Positions 11,838-21,052 of a DNA stretch of 64,000 nt are shown piece after piece. The DNA is from RPQJ01 sp963846885. Lineage in GTDB: Bacteria; Pseudomonadota; Gammaproteobacteria; Steroidobacterales; Steroidobacteraceae. The stretch covers positions 1-64,000 of the forward strand of contig CAWJXS010000021.1 in the NCBI GenBank assembly GCA_963846885.1, written 5' to 3'. The position numbers and the translations under genes are program-made. The first letter of the stretch is position 1, and each line of letters starts with the position of its first letter. The notes below the pieces were generated by a model. It was given only the letters and a program-made list of their open reading frames with translations. It searched no databases and was not told the DNA's origin.

Positions 11838-14826
11838 ATGCATAGAAGAACAACAATGCGGCGGACGCGGCACGGCCTGATCGGTGCATGCGCTCTCGTC
11901 GGCATGGCGATGCAAGGGGGCGGTGCGATTGCACAGGACCTCAAGATCGTCGAGACCGACCAGCTGCAGGTCGTCTACTTCGACCCGTCGGGCAGCTACC
12001 TTGCGCCCTACGTCACGCAAAGTTTCGTCAACAGCCTCAATGCGCAGCAGAAACGCTTCGGCTTCGAGCCCGACGGCAAGGTCTCGGTGCTGCTGCAGGA
12101 TTTCGGTGATCGCGGCAATGCAACCGCCATCCTCGGCGCGCCACGCAACCGCATCTACATCGACGTCGCGCCGCCCGTGCTCTCGTTCGAGACGTTCAGC
12201 CCCGGCGAGCGCGTCTACACGCTGTCCAACCACGAACTCGTGCACACCGTGGTTGGCGACCAGGCGAGCCAGGAAGACCGGACAGCAAGGCGCTGGCTCG
12301 GCGGCAAGGTCGCACCGGCGGCCGAGCATCCCGAGACGATCTTCTACAACTACCTGACCAATCCGCGCGCGTCGTCGCCACGCTGGTACCAGGAGGGCAG
12401 CGCGGTCTTCATGGAGACCTGGTACGGCGGCGGCCTGGGCCGCGCGCAGGGCGGTTACGACGAGATGGTGTTCCGCGCGATGGTGCGCGACGAGGCGACG
12501 TTCTACGACCCGCTCGGCCTGGTCTCGAAAGGCACCGAGGTCGATTTCCAGTCGGGCGCCAACGCCTACCTCTACGGCACGCGCTTCATGAGCTACCTGG
12601 CCATGGAGTACACGCCCGCCAAGCTGATCGACTGGCTGCGCCGTGCAGACGGCACGGAAAGCTACTACGCGCGCGATTTCGAACGCGTTTACGGCAAGCC
12701 GCTCACGGTCGCATGGCAGGACTGGATCCGCTGGGAGCACGGTTTCCAGCAGGCGAACCTCAAGGCAGTGCGCGAGCATCCCATCACGCCGTACAAGGAA
12801 ATCGCGCGGCGCGGACTCGGCGCCATCTCAAGGTCGTACCTGAGCGAGGACAAGTCCACGCTGTACGCGGCAGTGCGGTACGCCGGGCGCGTGCCCCACC
12901 TGGTAAGCATCGACGTCGCAACTGGCGCCGTGACCGAACTCGTCGAGATCGAGGGCGCCGTTTCGTACCGGGTCTCGTCGCTCGCTTACGATCCAGCCGG
13001 CCAGAAGCTCTTCTACACCACCGACAACCTCACCTACCGCAACCTCAACGAGTACGACCTCAAGACCGGCGAGTCGCGCGAACTGCTCGCCGGCGCCCGC
13101 ATCGGCGACCTCGCGTACAACGCGGCAGACCGTTCGCTCTGGGGCTTGCGCACCAACAACGGCTTCGTGATGGTCGTGCGCATTCCATATCCCTACCGGG
13201 AATGGCAGACGCTGCACGTCTATCCGTTCGGCGAAGTGCCCTTCGACCTGGACGTGTCGCCGGACGGCAAGCTGGTGTCGCTGTCGATGGCCGGACCCGA
13301 CGGCGAGCGCTCGGGCGTGCAGGTGATGCAACTGCGTGTGATGAGCGCAGAGAAATTGCTCGCGGGCGACCCGACGCCGCTGCACCAGTTCGAGCTCGGC
13401 ACGGCGCTGCCCGAAGGCTTCACGTTTTCGCCCGATGGCCGCTACCTGTACGGCAGTTCTTATTACACGGGCGTTTCCAACATCTACCGGTACGAACTCG
13501 CGACGGCCAGGCTCGAGGCGCTGAGCAACGCGGAAGTGGGCTTTTTCCGGCCGCTGCCGCTCGACGACAAACGCCTGCTGATCTTCCATTACGCCGCGGA
13601 GGGCTTCGTGCCTGCGACGCATCGAGGCGCAGCCGACCGAGGACCTGAGCGCGATCCGGTTCCTGGGCGAAGCCATCGCCACCACTCACCCCGAGGTGCA
13701 GCAATGGGGTGCCGGGCCGCCCAGCCAGGTGGATTACGAGTCCAGCGTCCGGCGCGAGGGCGCGTACCGCCCGCTGCGCGAGATGTCGCTCGAGTCGGTG
13801 GTGCCGATCATCGAGGGCTACAAGGATTCGGTCGCCTTCGGCGGCTTTGCCCGCTTCAGTGATCCGATCGGCTTCAGCAACCTGAACCTTTCGCTCAGTT
13901 ACAGCCCGGACAACGCGCTCGAGTCGAACGAGCGCGTGCACGCGTCCGCCATCCTCAAGCATTACCTGTGGACCGTTGGCCTGCGCTGGAACCCCGCCGA
14001 CTTCTACGACCTGTTCGGCCCGACCAAGCGCAGCCGCCGCGGGTACAGCGGCTTCGTCGAGTACGAAAAGCCGCTGCTCTACGAACCGCCCGAGACCCTG
14101 AGCCTCATCACGCGTTTTGCGTACTTTGCCGACCTCGAGACGCTGCCCGGGTTCCAGAACGTCGATGCGCCGACCGACAAGCTCGGCGAGGCTGACATCG
14201 GGCTGGTCTACCGGTTTCCGCGTGCGTCGGTCGGCGCCGTCGATGACGAAGCGGGCATGCTGTGGTCGGTCTACGCCCACGCGTATCACGCGCAGAGCGA
14301 CATCACGCCCAGCCTGCGCGGCACGTTCGACGTCGGCTGGCCACTCCCGTTCGACCATACGTCGGTGTGGGTCAGGACGGGTGCCGGCGTTTCGTCAGGC
14401 AACGTGGAGGATCCGTTGTCGAACGCCTTTTTCGGCGGCTTCCGCAACAACTATGTCGACAATCGCGAGGTCAAGCGCTACCGCGAGCTGCTCAGCATGC
14501 CGGGCTTCGAGATCGACGCGCTCGGGGGTCGCTCGTTCGTCAAGGGCATGCTCGAACTGAACCTGCCGCCGATCCGGTTCGAGGCGCTCGGAAGCCCCGG
14601 CTTCTACGGCAGCTGGATCCGGTCGGCGCTGTTCACCACGGCGCTGGTGACCAATCCCGACTCGTCCCGGGACAAGGTCGAGGCATTCAACGTCGGCCTG
14701 CAGTTCGACCTGCAGTTGCACGTGCTCAACCGACTGCCGATGATGCTGTCCCTGGGTTATGCGCGAGGCTTCGAAGGTGACGGCAAGGGTGAGAACGAGG
14801 TCATGCTTTCGCTCAAGGTGCTCTGA
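11838..14826 (+). CDS. Metallopeptidase / beta-propeller / outer-membrane barrel fusion (one frameshift)
   Basis: About 995 aa once one extra base near 13620 is removed. A signal peptide (LIGACALVGMAMQGGGAIAQ) precedes a gluzincin-like domain with HELVH (HExxH) and a downstream WYQEGSAVFME, the glutamate expected as third zinc ligand in MA-clan peptidases. A TolB-like propeller follows (repeats such as DVSPDGKLVSL, FSPDGRYLYGSSYYTG). The C-terminal about 380 residues are rich in alternating strand patterns and end in VMLSLKVL, as in surface-antigen/BamA-like barrels. I infer an outer-membrane protein carrying its own protease. ATG 11838 follows a GGTGGGGCG stretch; the frame opens further upstream at 11799. 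prsW begins 30 bp later. Confidence 0.7.
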
Positions 14827-14856
14827 GCTGGCACTGCGGCCCGGAGGCTGGCGCGA

Positions 14857-15873
14857 ATGACGCTGCATTGGCTGTTGCGCGGCGCCGTGGCGCTGCTGCC
14901 GGTGCTGGTCTTCCTCGGCGCCCTGATCTATTTCGACAGCTTCAAGGTGGTGCGGGCCAAGGCGATCGTGATCGCCGCGGCCGCCGGCATGCTGGCCGCA
15001 TTCGCCGGCTACTGGATCAACGGCTTCATGCTGGACCGCATCGAGATCGGCTACGTGCCGTACTCGCGGTGGATTTCGCCGTGGCTCGAGGAATCGCTCA
15101 AGGCGGCACTGATCGTCTACCTGATCCGCACGCGCCGCATCGGCATGCTGGTCGATGCCGCGATCTACGGCTTCGCGGTTGGCACCGGCTTCGCCCTGTT
15201 CGAGAACCTGTATTTCCTGATGATGCGGCCCGAGACCCATCCGGCCGTCCAGGTGATCCGCGGCTTCGGCACGGCCATCATGCATGGGGGTGCCACCGCG
15301 TTGTTCGCGATCGTCGCCGTCTCGCAGGCTGAGCGCTTCCCGGACAAATGGCTGCGCGTGTTCCTGCCCGGGCTGGTTGCCGCGGTGATCCTGCACGGCG
15401 TCTACAACGCGCTGCTGGTGCGGCCGGTGTTCGCGACGATCGGCGTGCTGATGCTGCTGCCGCCGCTCATCTACTTTGCGTTCGAGAACAGCGAGTCGAC
15501 GCTGCGCGAATGGCTGGAATCCGATCTCGACTCGGATGTGCAGCTGATCGAGACGATCAACTCGGGCGAGTTCGAGGATTCACATGCCGGGCGCTACCTG
15601 CAGTCGCTGCAGGACAAGTTCGACGGCCCCGTCGTCGCCGACATGCTCTGCTACCTGCGCGTTCACTGCGAACTGGCGTTGCGCGCCAAGGGCGTGCTGA
15701 TGCTGCGCGAAAGCGGCTTCGAGGAGCCGCCGCTCGACGACGACCTCAAGGCGCAGATCGAGGAACTGCATTACCTCGAGCGCAGCCTGGGCAAATCCGG
15801 CCAGCTCGCGCTGCGCCCGATCGTCATGGCCACCGGCAAGGACCTGTGGCAACTGCAGTGGCTCGAGCACTAG
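14857..15873 (+). CDS. prsW: PrsW family intramembrane glutamic protease
   Basis: 338 aa. The N-terminal half has about seven hydrophobic segments with the PrsW signature: E78-E79-x-x-K82 (WLEESLKAALIVY), GFALFEN with E116, IMHGG with H143 and HGVYN near 174. The C-terminal about 140 residues are hydrophilic and helical, longer than in Bacillus PrsW. PrsW cuts the periplasmic side of anti-sigma RsiW to start regulated proteolysis and release an ECF sigma. Its place 30 bp behind the barrel-peptidase gene, in the same block as a sigma/anti-sigma pair, suggests an envelope-stress or surface-assembly pathway (inference). Confidence 0.85.
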   Translation: MTLHWLLRGAVALLPVLVFLGALIYFDSFKVVRAKAIVIAAAAGMLAAFAGYWINGFMLDRIEIGYVPYSRWISPWLEESLKAALIVYLIRTRRIGMLVDAAIYGFAVGTGFALFENLYFLMMRPETHPAVQVIRGFGTAIMHGGATALFAIVAVSQAERFPDKWLRVFLPGLVAAVILHGVYNALLVRPVFATIGVLMLLPPLIYFAFENSESTLREWLESDLDSDVQLIETINSGEFEDSHAGRYLQSLQDKFDGPVVADMLCYLRVHCELALRAKGVLMLRESGFEEPPLDDDLKAQIEELHYLERSLGKSGQLALRPIVMATGKDLWQLQWLEH

Positions 15874-15883
15874 CCTGACGCGA

Positions 15884-17212
15884 TCAGCTCAGGTCGAATT
15901 CGCGCAGCTTGCGATACAGCGTCCGTTCGCTCAGTCCAAGCCGGGCGGCAAGCTCGCGTCGGCTGCCCGCGTGTCGCTGCAATGCGCCCCGTAGCGCGTC
16001 GCGCTCGGCGTCCGCCAATACCGAGCCAGCGTTGGCTGGCGTTCCTGCCTCCGGCGTCGGTGACGACGCGGTTCCCGCGACGACGCACTCGGGCAGGTGC
16101 TGCGTGTCTATCCAGTCGCCGTCGGCCAGCAAGGCAGCGCGCTCGACGATGTTGCGCAGCTCGCGCACGTTGCCAGGAAACGTGTAACGGACGAGCGCAT
16201 CGAGCGCAGCCTTGGTGAAGTCGGCCTGGCTTTCCCGCCCGACGCGCGTGAGCATCGCTTGCGCGAGCGCGGGAATGTCGGACGGACGTGAGCGCAGTGG
16301 CGGCACTGTCACGGGGAATGCGCTGATGCGGTAATAGAGGTCCCGCCGGAACTGTCCCGTTTCGACCAGTTGCAGCAAATCCCGGTGCGTGGCCGCGACC
16401 AGTCGAAAGTCGGCTCGCAGGACGTCGGTCCCGCCGACGCGGCGGAACAGCCCGGTCTCGAGCAGGCGCAGCAACTTCACCTGCAGCGGCATGGGAATGT
16501 CGCCGAGCTCGTCGATGAACAGGGTGCCACCCGCAGCCGCTTCGACGAGGCCGGGCTTGCGTGCTATCGCGCCGGTGAACGCGCCGCGCTCGTGTCCGAA
16601 CAGCTCGCTTTCGAACAGCGTCTCCGTCAGGCCCGAGCAGTCCACGACCACGAATGGCTTTGCCGCACGACTACTCAGGTCGTGGAGGGCGCGCGCCATC
16701 ACTTCCTTGCCCGTGCCGGTCTCGCCCAGCAGCAACACGGAGGTGTCGGCGGGCGCGACTCGCTTGATCAGGCCCAGCGTGGCGAGAAATGACGGATCGC
16801 GACCGACGCAGTGTTCGCCTCTTTGCGAATGCTCGAGTGGCTCCATGTGTTCCATGTACAGCTCGACGTCGCCGGATGCGCCGGTCAGGGGCAGGATCTC
16901 GACGCTCACGTGTTCCGGGCCGCACGGCGTGTGATGGATGTGCAGGCAGTGCTCCGTCTTCCCCGAACGCGTCGCCGCCGCCAGGGGACAAACCTCGCCA
17001 TTCTGGTCGCACGGCGAGTCGTAGCCATGGGAGACCTCGTAGCAGCGGCGGCCGGTGACCCGCTGGCCAGGGACCTGATGACAGTGTTCCCGGAATGTCG
17101 AGTTGGTCGCGACGATCCGGTAGTGCCGATCGATCAGGAGCCGGCATCCGGGCAATTGCTCGAGCAGCGAGACGAGTTCCGGCGGGGGCAAGGCGAGGGC
17201 AGGGGCATCCAT
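15884..17212 (-). CDS. Sigma-54 dependent activator with Cys-rich PAS domain
   Basis: About 442 aa from ATG 17212. An N-terminal PAS-like sensor (LLIDRHYRIVATNSTFREHC) carries a Cys cluster, RRCYEVSHGYDSPC and VCPLA, that could bind a cofactor or sense redox state. The AAA+ domain has Walker A GETGTGKEV, the sigma-54 contact GAFTGA, Walker B TLFIDELGDI and the arginine-finger region. The Fis-type HTH at the end reads SRRELAARLGLSERTLYRKL. It is divergent from the octaheme cytochrome gene, whose promoter matches sigma-54 consensus, so this is its likely activator. The frame is open upstream to 17407, but conservation starts at MDAPAL. Confidence 0.9.
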   Translation of the reverse strand: MDAPALALPPPELVSLLEQLPGCRLLIDRHYRIVATNSTFREHCHQVPGQRVTGRRCYEVSHGYDSPCDQNGEVCPLAAATRSGKTEHCLHIHHTPCGPEHVSVEILPLTGASGDVELYMEHMEPLEHSQRGEHCVGRDPSFLATLGLIKRVAPADTSVLLLGETGTGKEVMARALHDLSSRAAKPFVVVDCSGLTETLFESELFGHERGAFTGAIARKPGLVEAAAGGTLFIDELGDIPMPLQVKLLRLLETGLFRRVGGTDVLRADFRLVAATHRDLLQLVETGQFRRDLYYRISAFPVTVPPLRSRPSDIPALAQAMLTRVGRESQADFTKAALDALVRYTFPGNVRELRNIVERAALLADGDWIDTQHLPECVVAGTASSPTPEAGTPANAGSVLADAERDALRGALQRHAGSRRELAARLGLSERTLYRKLREFDLS

Positions 17213-17290
17213 CGGCTGACATCCATGGCAGGGATGGCAGCCAGTATGTCGCCGGTGGCAGCGCATGGGATGTCGTGGACTACCGCATTG

Positions 17291-17309
17291 CAATACAACT
17301 TGTTGATTG
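17291..17309. promoter_or_regulatory. Possible activator-binding inverted repeat
   Basis: CAATACAACTTGTTGATTG is an imperfect inverted repeat: CAAT-CAAC against GTTG-ATTG with one bulged A. It lies between the divergent activator and cytochrome genes, 27 bp before the sigma-54 -24 element. It could be the upstream activating site, although it is close to the promoter for that role. Confidence 0.3.
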
Positions 17310-17335
17310 TCGGCGTGGCAAATCCCTACGACGGG

Positions 17336-17351
17336 TGGCACGGAAGCTGCA
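17336..17351 (+). promoter_or_regulatory. Sigma-54 promoter (-24/-12)
   Basis: TGGCACGGAAGCTGCA matches the consensus TGGCAC-N5-TTGCA at all but one base. GG and GC have the required spacing. Transcription would start near 17362, 33 bp before the octaheme cytochrome ATG. Confidence 0.8.
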
Positions 17352-17394
17352 CTTCTCCACAGCAACAAGAGCAATGACGCCAGGAGAGGCGACC

Positions 17395-19118
17395 ATGCGC
17401 AATTCAAGTCGACTTGGGGTTCTGTTGGTGGCTGCAGCCGCGCTCGCGCTTGGCGGGTGCAGCGGTGATGACGGCAAGGACGGCACGGCTGGCACGCCGG
17501 GTACGCCGGGCACCAGCGGCCTCAACTGCTGGGACCTGAACCAGAACGGCATCGCCGATATCGGCACCGAGGACATCGACAAGAACGGGGTCGTGGACGT
17601 AAACGACTGCCGCGCGCCGAACGGCGCTTACGATCCGGCCGGGCTGCACAAGGGCTACTTCACCGAGAACACGTACACCGGCACGAGCCAGTGCCTCGAC
17701 TGTCACGGCAAGATCGGTGACGACGTGATGACCACCGGCCACTGGAAGTGGGAAGGCGTCTCGTCGAACATCGCCGGCTACGAGGGCGAGATCCATGGCA
17801 AGAAGGACCTGATCAACAACTTCTGCCAGGCGGTGCCGTCCAACGAAGGGCGCTGCACGCAGTGCCACATCGGCATCGGCTGGAAGGACAAGAATTTCGA
17901 CTTCGGCAACCCGAAGAACCTGGATTGCCTGGCGTGCCACGACCAGACCGGCACGTACAAGAAGGCTCCCACGACGGCGGGGGCGCCCGATCCGAGCGTC
18001 AACCTGCCGGCAGTCGCACAGAGCGTCGGCCTGAACGGCGGCGTGCCGCCGCGGGCGACCTGTGTGTTCTGTCACGCGAGTGCCGGCGGCGACGACAACG
18101 TCAAGCACGGCGACATCTCCACCGACATGAAGGCGACGACGCGCGAATACGACGTCCACATGGGCACCGACGGCGGCAACATGACCTGCGTGGCCTGCCA
18201 CCAGGTGAAGAAGGATTCCGCTGGCAACACGCTGTCGCACGGAATCGGCGGGATGGCGTATCACTCGGTCGACGAAGGCGTCATGAAGCAGTGCACCGAC
18301 TGCCACGGCGCGGCTACCGGCATACACGCTGGTACGTCAGTGCAGAACATCGTGACCACGCACGCGACCCTCGCCTGCCAGGTCTGCCACATCCCGGCGA
18401 TCGCGCGGAAGGTTTCCACGATGGTCGACTGGCGTTGGTCGCAGGCGGGCGCGAGCGCACCCCCGGCCCAGTGCGCGCCGGCCGATCCAGCGGTGCTGCC
18501 CAGCCGCTCCACCTACAGCAAGCAGAAGGGCTGCTTCGTCTGGCAGAACAACGTCCGCCCCGTGCTGCGGTACGCGGACGGCAAGTGGAATCGCAAGATG
18601 CTGAACGTCAACGAGGGGTATACGACGCCTGCCGGTCGACCTGGCGTCGCCGACGGCCAGTACCGGACCCCAGGCGCCATGATCTATCCGTTCAAGAAGA
18701 TGACCGGCAACCAGCCGGGCGACAAGGTCAACAAGAATCGTGCTCGTGCCCAATCTCTTCGGCAACGCCACGACCGATGCGGATGCGTTCTGGGTCAGCT
18801 TCGACTGGAGCAAGGCCCTCGCAAGCGGCGCTGCCTACACCGGCCAGCAATACAGCGGGCAGTACGAATTCATCGACACGGTCATGCTGCTCAAGGTCGA
18901 CCACGAAATCGCGCCGAAGGAAAAGGCCGTTTACGGCAAGGACAACCGTCTGCACTGACTGCCACGTCAGCGGTCAGATCGACTGGCCAGCGCTCGGCTG
19001 GCCCAGTGATCCGGTCTCGGGCAATGTCGAGGCGGCCCGCAGTAGATTGACTCCCCCTGGCGTCTCGCGGACGCCCTGCACCCGCGCTGCCACGGCGCGG
19101 GCGCATTTTATGCCGTAA
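17395..19118 (+). CDS. Octaheme c-type cytochrome, OTR (tetrathionate reductase) family lipoprotein
   Basis: ATG 17395 follows AGGAGAGG. The lipobox LALGGC and a short Gly-X-Y stalk (GKDGTAGTPGTPGTSG) precede a Ca-binding-like Cys-bracketed loop (DLNQNGIADIGTEDIDKNG). Eight CxxCH motifs follow in order: CLDCH, CTQCH, CLACH, CVFCH, CVACH, CTDCH, CQVCH and, after two frameshifts (near 18738 and 18950), CTDCH with IDWPALGWPSDP. The block after heme 1 (VMTTGHWKWEG) and the last one are typical of octaheme tetrathionate reductase proteins. Family members reduce tetrathionate, nitrite or hydroxylamine in vitro; the substrate here is unknown. The 3' end is uncertain: a hairpin at 19081-19101 suggests the true stop is earlier. 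Confidence 0.8.
19081..19101. terminator. Hairpin between convergent genes
   Basis: CCCGCGC and GCGCGGG form a 7-bp stem followed on the plus strand by CGCATTTTA. It probably ends the octaheme gene transcript and perhaps also uup from the other side. Confidence 0.45.
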
Positions 19119-19153
19119 CGTCGTGCAGCGCATGCCGGCCATAGAATCCGCAT

Positions 19154-21013
19154 TCAGCTGCGACTCAGCGCCCGCGTTCTTGCGCGCGTCGAGTTCGGCC
19201 CAGCGCTCGAACGCAGTCTCGAGCGCCTGCTCGATCGCCGTCGCGCGCTCCGCATCCTTGCGCATCTGTTCGCCGCCCCGCTTGTGGTACTCCGCGCCGC
19301 TCATCGCCTCGGCCAGCGCGCGTTGCTCGGCCTCGAGCGCTTCGATCTGGACGGGCAACTGTTCGAGTTCGCGCGTCTCCTTGAAGCTGAGCTTCGCTGC
19401 GGCCTTTTTTGCCGCGCCACTCGGTTTGCTGGTCTCGCTGCGGCCCTCACCCCGGCCCTCTCCCGCCAAGGCGGGAGAGGGGAGCAGAAGCAGCACGGCC
19501 GCTGTCGCAGCCAATCGCTGTAACCACCGACGTATTCGCGCCAGCGGCCGTCGCCAAGTGGTGCCAGCACCTGTGTCACGACATTGTCCATGAACGTGCG
19601 GTCATGGCTCACCAGCAGCAGCGTGCCTGCGTAGTCCTGCAGCGTCTGCTCGAGCAGTTCGAGCGATTCGATGTCGAGATCGTTGGTGGGTTCGTCCATC
19701 ACCAGCACGTTCGCGGGACGCGCGAACAGACGTGCGAGCAGCAAGCGGTTGCGCTCGCCCCCAGAGAGCATGCGCACCGGCGATTCCGCGCGCTGCGCCG
19801 GAAACAGGAAGTCAGCCAGATAGCTGATCACGTGACGACGTGCTTCGCCTTCGCCCACCCAATCCGAGTTCGGGCTGACGGTGCTGGCCACGGTTGCGTC
19901 CAGGTCGAGCTGCGCGCGCAACTGGTCGAAATAGGCCACGCTGACCTGCGAGCCGGCGCGCACTTCACCGGCGTCCGGTTGGAGTGTGCCGAGTATCAGC
20001 TTGAGCAGCGTGGACTTGCCAGCGCCGTTCGGGCCGATCAGGCCGAGGCGGTCGCCTCGCATCACGCGGAGATCGAGATCGCGCACGATGTCGCGACCGT
20101 CGTACGCCTTGGTGACGTTGCGCAATTCCGCGACGAGCTTGCCCGAACGCTCGCCCGCGTCCGCATTGAGTTTCACGTTTCCCATGCGTTCACGGCGCGC
20201 ATCGCGGTCGACGCGCAGGCGCTCGAGGCGCTTCACACGACCTTCATTGCGCGTGCGCCGTGCCTCGACGCCCTTGCGGATCCACACTTCTTCCTGCGCC
20301 CAGAACTTGTCGAACTTGCGGTTGAGCACCGCTTCCTCCGCCAGCTGCTCGGCCTTGCGCCGCTCGTACGCAGCGTAATTGCCGGGGTAGGAACGCAGCA
20401 GGCCGCGATCGAGTTCGACGATGCGAGTCGCAACGCGGTCCAGGAACGAGCGGTCGTGCGTCACGACGATGGCTGCACCGTTCGAATCGATCAGCAGATC
20501 CTCGAGACGCTCGATGCCCTCGATGTCGAGATGGTTGGTCGGCTCGTCGAGCAGCATCACGTCGGGCTGGAGCGCAAAGGCGCCAGCCAGCGCGGCACGT
20601 TTGCGTTCGCCTCCGGAGAGCCCCGCAGTGCTTGCGGAGCCCTCCAGGCCGAAGCGATGCAGGAATTCCACGATGCGCGCGTCGATGCGCCACCGCATGC
20701 GCTCGTCGTCGATGGCGTCCAGTTCGGCCCACAGCGCCAATGATTCGCGCAGTGTCGTCGCGGCCGGCAGGTCGGGTTCCTGGCGGATGGAAACTACCCG
20801 CAAGCCCGATGACTTCTGTATTTCGCCGTCGTCCAACGCGACGCGGCCGACGATGACCTCGAGCAGCGACGACTTGCCCGTGCCGTTACGCCCGATGAGG
20901 CCGATGCGCTCAGCCGGCTCGACGGTGAAGTCGGCCCGGTCGAGCAGGGGATGGGTGCCGAAGGCGAGTTCGGCGTTCAGCAGGTTCAGCAGGGGCATGA
21001 GGGTCGCGAGCAT
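19154..21013 (-). CDS. uup: ABC-F family ATPase Uup (frameshift before C-terminal domain)
   Basis: A soluble ABC-F protein with two ATPase domains. Domain 1 has GRNGTGKSS, LSGGERKRAALAGA and LLDEPTNHLDIE; domain 2 has GPNGAGKSTLL, LSGGERNRLLLARL and VMDEPTNDLDIE. The C-terminal Uup coiled coil (LSFKETRELEQLPVQIEALE to ALETAFERWAELDAR) is present but in a second frame. The join near 19440-19510 coincides with a palindromic element. Without a frameshift the protein would be 570 aa with a nonsense tail. The start is ATG 21013 or, more like the family, ATG 20998 (MPLLNLLNAELAFG). The 3' end is a judgement. Uup acts in ribosome quality control and DNA-structure maintenance. Confidence 0.85.
19456..19481. 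repeat. REP-like palindrome inside uup
   Basis: A perfect 12-bp inverted repeat, CCCTCTCCCGCC-AA-GGCGGGAGAGGG. It is preceded by CCTCACCCCGG, a composite widely dispersed in GC-rich proteobacterial genomes. It lies exactly in the linker between the second ABC domain and the coiled coil. Confidence 0.7.
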
Positions 21014-21052
21014 CGCACGATGCCCGCGCCCTCCGCCATCCGCAGGTCCGCG

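Noticed and set aside
10994..11944. Minus-strand Ala-Pro repeat protein
   Set aside because: Mirror reading of the Gly-Ala-Ala repeat. The plus strand has the ribosome site, membrane anchor and terminator.
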